Part shown: piece by piece, positions 36,101 through 48,100 of the stretch
How positions within the stretch are numbered: position 1 is the first letter of the stretch
How the letters are laid out: each line of letters starts with the position of its first letter
DNA from: Owenia fusiformis
Lineage: Eukaryota; Annelida; Polychaeta; Sabellida; Oweniidae
Assembly: GCA_903813345.2 (NCBI GenBank)
Contig: CAIIXF020000009.1
Span: forward strand, 23,151,759-23,215,758
Direction: 5' to 3'
Length of the DNA: 64,000 nt
Notes under the pieces: model-generated
Told to the model about the DNA's origin: nothing
The model's database searches: none
What the model saw: only the letters and a program-made list of their open reading frames with translations
Translations under genes and position numbers: made by a program

Positions 36101-39100
36101 GTAAGAGTATAAGTAATTACAGGGGTGAATCTTGAAACCATCAAGGGGGGGGGGCATATTTCAAGTCTGAAGAAAAGGAAAAAGATTGGCCTAAATTTTG
36201 AAATTTGTGTTCCACCTTTTATTATGAACATGTATTGATTGTAAACAAATTTTGTATAAACATAAAGAATGTTATATTTGATGTGCAAAACATTTCAGAA
36301 TGGTCAACCCCAAGACCCAAAAGTGGTACTAAGAAAGCTAAAGAAGAACTGCAATGGAGAAGACTGCAGGGAATCTTGCTTGACAGAGAAATGCTTGAAG
36401 AAATACAAAGTGAAGAATACATGTAAAGTTAAGAAAAGAAGTAAATCAAGACAACCTTAATATGAAGAAATGAAAATGATATGAAACAATGTCTGCAAGA
36501 AGAAAATGCAGGCAATTCATCTCTCTTAATGTACTTGCAAAATAACTAACTAACTGGTTGACAAAATATCAGTAACATTCTGTTCAAATCTTAATAAATA
36601 GTTTTTTTTGTTGCATTGTATTTCCAAACAACAGAATTATGGATTGATGTCATTTCTAAAGAATCTTCAAAATATGTCAAAATGATACATTCTCACTTGT
36701 ACTGAAATTAAACATGTTTTGTTAAAATTTATCTTTTATCTATGGACCAACAGAGCTGTTTTCTAAATCCCCCAAACTTTGTCAATGGTATTTGAATTAT
36801 TGGCTCGAAAGAGACATACTAGGCATGACCGGTGGTAAATGCACAATTCTAAGGGCTCCGTCACTATGTTCGGTGTGAAAGCTGTAGGGATCGATTCTTT
36901 CACGTTATGTTAATTCAGAAAAAGATTGTCATACGGAAAGATATTTTCGCTGTTTGTAAGGAAAAGATGATATGCAGTTTGTGCAAAGTTGTTCTGATAC
37001 ATTAGAAAGGAAAAGAAATTTGCTAGATGAAGTGTCAGTTTGGGTTGTCTGGGTTTTTTCTCAGTAAACGCTATTAAATTGCAATAAAAATTTATCAAAG
37101 CCACAATTCTAGGATAACATATCTCCTTACCTGGATAAAACAAAAAAAAATAGAAATTCCCAAAGCTGCAATCATGTGACTTCTAGTCAAGCCAAACACC
37201 AACTGACAAACACCATCAACAAAAAAAATTGGAGACTATGTCACCACTTGTGGAAGTGACATAATAAACTGGACAACTTTGTGATTTTATCATTGATCCG
37301 TACGTAATTTAAATGACATTGAAAAGGCCCTCTGCATATATCAGATACATGGTTGCTGTACCATAAATAGACCTTTATCTAAACGCTTAGAAATATTTTT
37401 GTACTACACACAACCACATTATTAACACTACTCCCATCTATCTTTCCATTTATACAACTCTTTCTTACTGTGATCAAAATGGCAAAGCTTACCTGGCAAT
37501 GGTGAAGAGCATCCTGAGAAACTTCTCTGTAGTGAAACCATAACTGATGCTGTCATCATCATTTGTACACTAAAAAACAAAATGTACGGAATCTTTATTT
37601 AAAGCAAGTTGAATCAGCTTTGGGTCTGCTGTCACAATTATAGTATAGACCTTAGACTTACTTGATATTTTTCCGTATAACAATCTTTTTCTGAATTAAC
37701 ATAACGTGAAAGAACCAAACCCTACAGCTTTCACACCGAACATAGTGACGGGGCCTTTAGATATAAACTTGCACGTTTAATTAAATGTGTTGCCTGAGCA
37801 TACTTTTGTCCCACTTCAATACCTATTCAACTTCCCCTTAATTAAAGCCTGCATACTTCTTATCTTCTTCCTATTTGCTAAACATGATTTTTCAATAATG
37901 GATATGTACCTGGTGATCCGGTGGTATCATAGCACCTAGCAATCCCATGATTCTCTCCTGGGAGTTAGCGGCAAATGCTGTCTCATGTTCCAGCTGACGC
38001 AACTCTAAATTAGAAAGTCCAGCATTCTTCTCAGAATCTAAAAAAAATTTCAGAAAATTATTAGATTAAGACAAAATAATGAAACCTTGGGTCCAGATAA
38101 TCATCCAAGAGTATGTCCGGAGACATGTGTTCACTAAAGAGAGGTGTTCACTAAGACAGGTTTTTACTGTACATAGCAAAATATTATTGTTTGGTATTTC
38201 TAATTGAATAGTTAAATTCATGACTTTCATTTTAAACACTTATTAAACTAACCTTCATCTTCTGTCTTGTTGACCTTCCTGAGGCACTGAGAGACAAAAT
38301 CAATGCACTGTGTATGTATAGTACTGGCTGCCTGCATGTATGATATCTCCTCCCCATCCCCTTCACTAGTGTTATGCGTGTAGAGCATGTTCGACATGGA
38401 GAGAGATAGAGACGTGAACAACATCCAAACATGTTGATGCACATACGCCTGCAGGAGTGACTCGCTCTTGTTCTGACTCTTAACTAAAATACACACAGTT
38501 AGGGAGTTGTAAGAACAGAAGAAGGTGGTGAATATATATATTTGTGGTATAAATATAATTAGTTCCTTTTCACAATAGATGAAACATAAGCATAGTACTT
38601 TCGTTTGATTACATCTTGAAAAACTGACTTGTCCTATTTTTATAGTAGCAATGTTATACGTAGAGTTTATCACAATCTTGATGAACCCATAGGACAAAGC
38701 TCATAATTCTAATGAATTAGGCGATGGGCAAAATTATCATATAGCATATTCAAGCAAAAGAAATGGTGAAAAATATGTACTTACACTTGACTAGAGGATA
38801 TATAGTAACATTATGTTCTTTGGTATGTCTACAATACAAGAAAATAACTAATGTTAAAACTAAACTGCAACACTTTTACTGTTATACAACTATCATACCT
38901 AATGGAGGCAGGGGAGGGTTTTCCCTATTCCTTTTTCTTGTGGTAATCTCTTTTTCAACTCGCCCGAGCCATAGATTTTTGGTTTGAAAACCAAGTAAGT
39001 GGAAGAATTTATTTTTGAGATATGATGGTCCAAACTCGAGAAGTCAATTGAAATATAAACAGATTATTTGCACCAAGACAGAGTATTAAACACTGACTTA

Positions 39101-42100
39101 CCCTGCAGGGAACAGTCCTGCCCTATGACAGCCCAGACAGAGGTCAAAATCTTCACACAAGTTACAGTGCACCCTTGTCCCAGCTATGAAAGCTTGGCAT
39201 TCATCACATTTGTGTCTAAAATAATAATAAAAAAGTTATGTCTATTCTTAATACATTATGTTTGTACATTGCTTTATTCATAAAGAGTTAAAGTATTACT
39301 TTCAAAATATGAGTCATTATAATGCAATATGTCACCATTTGTGTCTCCTGCCATTTGTTACAGATGCTAAATGCCGACTAGGGAATGTCAACCACTGAAT
39401 GTCAAATGCCAAATTTCAACTGCCAAACACCATCCACAAACAGTTGGAGAGAATATATATATAACAATATTTCACCACTTGTGGTGACGACATAATTTCT
39501 ACACAAATTCTCAATGAGAGGGTAAAAATAAAATACACACAAATTTTTCTTATTCTTGCTTAAATGCTATGGAAGTGATATACAGTACTTCCTGCAATAA
39601 AGAAAGAGTACAATGTATCCTTACTTCAGGTGTACAATATCATGTTCCTCAGTGTGGTCATTGGTGGGTTTCACTCCCCCAGTGTAGCAGGCAGCACAGA
39701 GGTCCATATCAACACACTGCAGACACCTGAACCTGCTACCAGGCAGAGTAGAGTTACAGCCATCACAGTTGATTTCAACATCAAGCAGGTCAGAGTAAAG
39801 GGCAACAAACATCTGAATCTCCTGCAATTCAAGATTCAATTCATTTATTAAACTGCACTTTCATTGAGTATTATGGCACAACTTACAATATTCTTTCAAA
39901 ATCATGCAGTTTTTCACCATTTTGAGCACTTCTCAAGTGATTTTAGCCATATTTAGGCCAAAATTGTCAAATGTGAACCCCCCCTGGAAATTTTTTGAAA
40001 ACTGAACCCCCACTTGGCAAATCCTGGCTACGGGGCTGATAGTATGTTTATACAATTACACAATTACAAGTGTTTCCCAGCATCATATTAAAACATCCAT
40101 TATTTTAATCAATACAAAACACAAAATAATTTTTCATAATGAATCACTGCTTTAAACGGCCATGATAACTTATTTACAAGGAGAGCTTTACATAAGTTTG
40201 TGTATTGTCATAGATATTGTACCTTGGCATTTATTCTGTCATTGTCATTTTCTGGCCTGAGTGAGTACCATCCTAGGAACGAGTCATCTTTTACTTCTGA
40301 CAGCCATTTCTTGTATTGTTGGTATTCCTTGATCTCGTCAGACTCTTCCAGGTCGCTCAGGGCCTTGTCACGCATAGCGACACTCCCTGTAAATATATAA
40401 CACCATGTCACACAAAACAACACTATAACACCTTATCATGCATAGCAACACTCCCTGTAAACATATAACACCTTATCATGCATAGCAACACTCCCCACTC
40501 CCTGTAAACATATAACACCTCATATTGCATAGCAACACTCCCTGTAAACATATAACACCTTGCCATGCATAGCAACACTCCCCGTAAACATATAGCACCG
40601 TGTCATGCATAGCAACACTCCATATAAACATATAACACCTTGTCATGCATAGTAACATCTGTAAACATAGAACACCTTGCCAGTCATGGCAACACTTCTT
40701 GTAAATATACAACACTTTGTTATGCATAAAAACATATGAACATTTCTTGAACATTTCTTGCCCTCTTTTTAACACTCAAAGACTCAATTTTCACAGAGAA
40801 CTAGGGGGACTGCCATCCTTTAATTTAAACTCTTTTAATAATAGAAAACAGGAAGACAGGGTAGACTTTCTACTTTTTGCAGATCCTTCTCTTGACACAT
40901 TTACAAATAAAAAGGCTATTGAAGTAACAGCCGAATTTTTACACTCTATTGTCAAGGAAGTTAAATATTCCAATATTCATTAATTTATACATATATCTCT
41001 GACCTGTCTTCACGTTTTCAAGATTATTTTCATGTTCATAAATATGTTCTATATCTATCATTTTTACATTGTGACCTATTTTAACTTATATTGTAACTAC
41101 TTCAACAGGGCCAATAATGCTTCGGCGTAGGCCCTGTATCTGTTTGTATGATGTATTATGAAATAAAGGAAATATAAAAATTTAAAAAAAAAAAAATTCT
41201 TGAACTGTTAATTGGATCGAAATTGGGTTGAAAATTGAACATCATATAATCTGACTCACCTTTTGCTATAGTTATGAGAAGCTCTGGAAGTTTGATCTCC
41301 ACAATGAATGGTAAGTCATGGGGCTGCCAGTTGATGTCCAGTAGATGTAGCAAACAAGTCTGGATATAGTCATAGGCAGATTGTACATTCACAGGTCTAC
41401 AAATATAACACATAGAAAGTAGTCATAGGCAGATTGTACATTCACAGGTCTACAAATATAACACATAGAAAGTACAGTCATAGGCAGATTGTACATTCAC
41501 AGGTCTACAAATATAACACATAGAAAGTAGTCATAGGCAGATTGTACATTCACAGGTCTACAAATATAACACATAGAAAGTAGTCAAAGGCAGATTGTAC
41601 ATTCACAGGTCTACCAATATAACACATAGACAGTACAGTCATAGGCAGCTTGTATATTTACAGGTCTACAAAATAACACATAGAAAGTACAGTCATAGGC
41701 AGCATGTACATTCACAGGTCTACCAATATAGCACATAGACAATACAGTTATAGGCATCTTGTACATTCATGGGTCAAAAATATAGCACATAGAAAGTACA
41801 GTCATTAAGGCAGCTTGTGCATTTGCAGGTCTAAAATTTAGCATGAGTAAAGTCATAGGCAGCTTGTAAATTCTCAAGTCCACAAATATTTCACATAGAA
41901 AGTAGTCATAGGCAGCTTGTACATTCACAGGTCGAGAAATGTAACACATAGAAAGTAGTCATAGGTAGCTTATACATTCAAAGGTCTACAAATATAGCAC
42001 ATATAGAAACTAAAGTCACCTAGGCACCTTGTACATTCACAAGTCTACAGATATAGCAAATATACAGTAAATATAATGTAGTCAAATGTAGTAAAAATTC

Positions 42101-45100
42101 AGAATGATGGCAACTCATCCTTGTCCAAATAAATTGCACTAAGTGAACCTTCTTCATAAATTTATGGTGCATAAACTCTGTCCGCTTTGACAAGAAATAA
42201 AAGAGTGCTACTACAATTAGCTGTTACATTAATGACACGGTTTCAAGTAAATCATGTCCTGTCTGTCATAATATAACCCTTCCCCACCATACAAGCTCCA
42301 TTTCAACAAACCAGGACCATAACACCAAGGGACATAATTCAATTAGCAATGATGATATTTATCAACCCACTCTATGATATCCAATACAATCCTCTTAGCA
42401 TGATTAGCAATTAATCATTGTGACATCTACTAACAATTTCACAAATATAAAATTGTGATCACAATATGATGCTTTTATGTTTTCACAAATAATATTTCAC
42501 TTTTTTCATACAAGTTCTTAAAAGTTTGTGTTTTTCATCTCTGGTGTGACATTCAAAACATTCCACTCATCTTCACATATTTCTAATTTGCTTTGGTCAA
42601 AAATTCTCTGTGTATATTTCAGTCTTTCGACAGGGTACATAAAAAACAGATTTTCGTCAGGGTGACCATTTTGAAATTTTCAACATGGTCAGCATCTGGT
42701 TACTCATAAACAAGAAACATTGCTGAATAATGATTTATCCAAATGCCTTGAAGATAATTACAAACTAATTAGGAATATACAGAAAATTAATATCATGTCT
42801 GTAGCCCATTAGCACTTAAGCAAATTAAATGAAAAAAGTAATGTGATATCCCCTATAGATATCAACTTTCACATATATTATGGCGCAATGACATTCAATG
42901 GTCATAAACTACAGAACAATTGATTGTTAGAATACTGAAATAGCAAAGATCAGCTTTTGAGGGAAAATACTCAACTGTATCAGCAAAAACTTTCTTCGTG
43001 ATCCTTAAGATGTTTCTCAAGAAATTCATCCATGTGGTGTTATTATTTCATACGACACCATTGTATCTGGCTAAAAACTGGGATGAAAGAAGTTTAGAAA
43101 CAACTGCTAAAGATGATATTACTGAAGAAAATATGAGCATATCTACAACCGCAAGCAATGACAAAGTTACAAGTGTCAACACAACAATTGGTGACTTGCA
43201 AAACAAAAAAATGTACACAACATCTCAAAACAGTTATAAAGATATCTTCTTCACTACAACTATTGAGGATAGCATTCACACAATCACCGATGTATCAACA
43301 GAGGAACCAGATATCAGTGTCACCATATGTGATACAGACATTGAATCCTTCCCGGCAAAGGACTGTTCAAAACCAGAGGTAAACCCATTTCGATTTTCCA
43401 ACTTTAGTTGTAAAAATAAGTGTGGGTTACTCAATGAGGAATGTTCTTGCATGGCTTCATGTTACATTAACAATGAATGTTGCCTGGATCTTCAGCATTA
43501 CTGTCCCGATATTGCATCATTCATCAATAGCCACAAACCAAGAATGAAAGGTCTCCGAAATAGTGCTTGTTACAGTGACATGATAGGATATGAGTATAAG
43601 ATGGTACCAAGGTGTGACGGAAATGACCAAGATGCAAAACATTGTCAACAAAGTATGAACACTGATGACTTGTTATATATGATCCCTGTGCAACATGCTG
43701 CAACTGGCTTGAATTTTCTTAACATCTACTGCGCAAGATGCCACAGATTCCTCGATGGACTGGAGGAATGGGACCATGAAGTAAGTTGCAACAAGAAACT
43801 CGAGACAAGATTGGAGAATCCAAATGACGTTGCAGCTGCCATCTTAAGAGAAGATTGCTTCCTTGAATTCAAAGACAAGGCCAATAACTCAATTCCATGT
43901 GGAAATAGCCTCATGTCTCAATGCCCAAACAACTGCACCAATGAAAGCATCAAAAACAAGTGTTTAAACGAGAGAAGCAACACTGTTTCTTTTAAAACAC
44001 CAAACAAGACATACTATTATTTCAATGAGTTCTGTGCTATGTGTAATGGAGTTGGTGTATCAAACACAACATGTGGATTTACAGGGGCAAGAACAGGACA
44101 AGTTATTGTGAAGCCACCCAAGCCTCTGGAAATGTTCTCATTTTCTCTTCTCTTTGATATCACAAAAGACTACACATCTATTGCTATAAGCACAGACAAA
44201 GACCTCAGAGATTTTCAGTGTGATTCAACTGGAAACTGTTCACCCACTTGCGACCAAGGCTACAAATATGTGAACAATAACTGTTTGCTGATGTATAAAG
44301 ATGAAGACGTTCGAACAGAATTCTCATATCAACTTACTGGAAAATATCCTCGAATATTCTCAGTCGATAAGTGCATACATGAAAAATTCACCCCTCCTTT
44401 GCCTAGTACTAATGGTCTCATATCAATAGAAATTTGCTTTGGGGTCCACAATTCATATAAAACTGCCTTTCCATCAAAACCATTGAATGAATCAATAATG
44501 ACATTTGAAGCCACAGCAACTCCAGGACAAGCCAACAAAATCCTCATTTACAAGTTTGTACAACGATACTGGTATCTTTATCCAAATTCCTCAGACATTG
44601 GGTTCCATAATGAAACATTCAAAGAAGCTTTAGACACGTTCAAGCGAATAGCTGATCCTTCAAGTATATATGTTGATAGCTTTATCACAAACGTTCGATG
44701 GGTCATCACATCTTTGTGTGTCAAATCTTTCAATTACAAATCATGCTATTATTGGCAGAACTCAACATCTAATCTTTTAGATCAAGTTACTGACAAAGTA
44801 TCAGCTACATACAAAGACACCAATATTATGACAACTTCTGAGTCTAAAGGAACACCAATTAAACAACCTGGTAAATCAGATCTCTTCAAATTGGGCATTT
44901 TTACAATTGTTTGCCTCAGCCTATCAATATGTTGTTTAATTGTAAGATTAGTCATGCAGTTTCATGTTGAATGGTTGCAAACATTCTCTGGAAAACTACA
45001 ATTCAGTCTCTCCCTTTCTCTACTCATGGCATATGTTTCATATATGGTTGGCCCATTGGTGTCTCATAACGCAACAATGTGTAAATGTTTGGCAATCCTT

Positions 45101-48100
45101 ATTCATTACTTCTATCTCAGCTCTTTGTTTTGGATGAACATCATAAGTATTGACATGTACAAAACATTCAGGCCAAGTTCAATCATGATTCGAAGTGGGT
45201 CCTCAAAGAAATTGAAAACCCTCGTAATGTACTCACTTTACGCATGGGGGTTTCCTGTTATTATAGTCACTACATCCCTTGTCTTAGACACAACAAGCAT
45301 TGATCAAAATTTCAAACCAATGTATGGTATTGGAATATGCCAACTGACAAATGTGAATCCAAGGATAATATTTTTCATGACTCCTATTGGGTGTATCATC
45401 TTGATCAATAGCATCCTATTTGGTATTGTCATCTATTCTCTCCGTCATACTCTTAATGAGACAGCCCATGTAAAAGCAAAGCAAGACCACCAGCTCTCTG
45501 TCTACATCAAATTGTGTGTGCTAATGGGAATTACATGGCTGCTAGGCTTCATTGGAATGTTTATCAATCTGAATATCAATTGGTATTTCTTTACATTTTT
45601 CAATGCCTCTCAAGGGGTCTTCATATTCATCAGTACAGTATCAAGGGGGGTATGTTCCCAGAAGGCAACAGTTAAGTCAAGTAAACAAAGAAATAATCAC
45701 TTGCCAACAACAATGGTGTAAATATCATGTATTTTCAAATATTTACTCTAAAAGTACTGTATGTTAAAATGTCATATGTTGTTAATTGTTACATGTACAT
45801 TGTATAATGTATTGTACAGTTTATTTCATGACACATATATACATGAGGTCATAGTAAGATGACTGAAGTTATAGGGGAAAAAACATTATAATTTAATAAA
45901 ACTTTCTGTACATATATATATTTTCCTAAAAAGAGCTGGTGGATTTGTTTGTGTACAATTGTTTTGAAATATTGGGACTTTTAATTTTGATCGAAATAAA
46001 TCAAATTATTGACCTTGTATTGTACTATTTGTGAAATAAATGCATAAATCAAAAAATATTTGTTCATAGTTTCAACTGTAAAGTAGCAATAATTGTTTAT
46101 TCTTCTTAAAATATTGTAATATATTTTTGAATACTTACTCTGAAATAATGTCATCTTCATTTTCTCTAAGTGCCCCAATGAGGAATGTAACGAGGGCGTA
46201 AAATGCAGACCTGACTCTGGATTCTATATCCAAACCACATCCCTCCAGGCCCTCTGCATAGTGCTTGGCGAACATCCCCTGGTAGGATAGCATCTCTTGC
46301 AGAAAGATCACATTCGGGACCTTCAACAATAGATATGTGATCAGTTAATTTGTATGATCATTGGTTGGAGGAAATAGGGGTTTGTTTTCTTTCGACAGGT
46401 TGTGTTTTATGTTCTTTTTCCCAAACGGTGAACACTTTTGAAAAAGTTAAGTACAAAGCATGAACATGCAAAATGTCATCACCTGCCATTTGTTACAGAC
46501 ACGTAATGCCAACAGTGAAACGAGAACTGCCAAACTCTGAATGACAAACACTGTCCACAAACATGTTGGAGACAATAACAATATGTCAACATTTGTGGTG
46601 GTGACATAAAAATGCACGTAACAGGTTGGACACACAACATTCATTTTTTTAATTGTGTTTTTTTCTTTTTGAATGGTATATTTACCTGGAAGATGTGAGG
46701 TTCAGACATGATGCGTAAATGCTCAGCAGCAAACATGTAGACATCAGCTACAGCCTTGGCAAACTTTGACCTTTCCTCAAGCAGTTCCTGGACCCTGAAT
46801 TATACACAGTAACATAAATATAAAGGAAATCTATGTCCATATGATTTATGCTAGTACTAGCATATACACCCTTGAAAAAATATACCAATACTCAAAATGT
46901 GTCTGACAATAAGTGAAATAATTCTTCAATCACAGACAATTGCTGCACATAACCATAACCAAACTGTACCCCAAAATATACATGTATAAGGGGCATAGTG
47001 AAAGTGTGACTTTTCATACTGCCTTTCATATTCTATCAGTAGGCAAAATGGCTAGTTAATTTTTCAAGCAGTGTTACACAAACATTTTTAGGTGTATATG
47101 TGTGGAAGACTACCTTTTAATTGTCCAGAGTCGATCTCTCACAAACTCAAGCACGAGGCGAAACGATGGATACTTCTCACAGCCTATGACATCATACTTG
47201 GTGTTTGAAACTGCACGGTCGACATTATTGCGCTTTTGTTTCTTGATTTTACTGACCCTTAAGTTGTGCACCTGAAATATTGTTTATTTCATTAATTTAT
47301 TTATTTGATACACAACATATTTAAGTGTTGAGAATCATGTACCAAACTCAATAAATCTCTTATAAAATCTAAGAATCAGGATAACTTTGTCTTCCAATTA
47401 CAGGAGGGCATTTAAAGATCCAGAATATCTTCTTAATTTTCTGGGTTTCATATTTAATTAACATATACTTACCCCTGTTTTTATATTAACTTTTGTGAGG
47501 CCAGGAAACTTTAAGAGAAAGAGAGCTTTTGATTTACAGTCTGCAATAATATCATGTTGGCTCTGCTCTCCTTGCTCCTGTTTGGCAAGAAGTTTCTGTT
47601 TTTGTTCCATGAGTGAGGTTCTCACACTCTCTGCAGCACTGTACGCTTGCTGTATTCCCTCAGATATGGCCATGCCTGCATCATTCACTAGAATTACATA
47701 CAAATATAAAGTTTAGATAAATGTTTTTGGTCCTCTTTGTCTTTGATATAGTCAAATTCGAGATACAAATAATAGTGTTCAAGGTGAGGTCAGAGTGAAG
47801 GTCACGATCAAAATAATATCAAGGTAGCATTAATAAGGTCAAGGTGAAAATTAGTGGGGACAATTGTAAGGAAAACTGACTAAGGTCAAGGTGAACATTA
47901 TCTAGTTGAAGTTGAACAATATTTAGGTCAAGGTGAACAATACATGTACAATGAAAACATTATTGATGTCAAAGTGGACATTATTAATGTCAAGGTGAAC
48001 ATAACTGAGGTCAATGAAAACATTATTGATGTCAAAAGGTTTAAGACATCTCTCCCACCAAATGTTCTTATTTCTAAACTTACCATGTTTCTCGATATCA

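Noticed and set aside
38484-38697. Extension of the ZZEF1-like exon frame upstream of 38,483
   Set aside because: A clear acceptor (ATTTTAG before TTAAGAG) with agreeing phase places the border at 38,483; the extension is intronic and AT-rich.
40476-40775. 99-codon minus-strand frame with repeated CCYAWQGV-like units
   Set aside because: It is the 40-bp splice-acceptor minisatellite read through; each unit contains an AG acceptor rather than coding signal.
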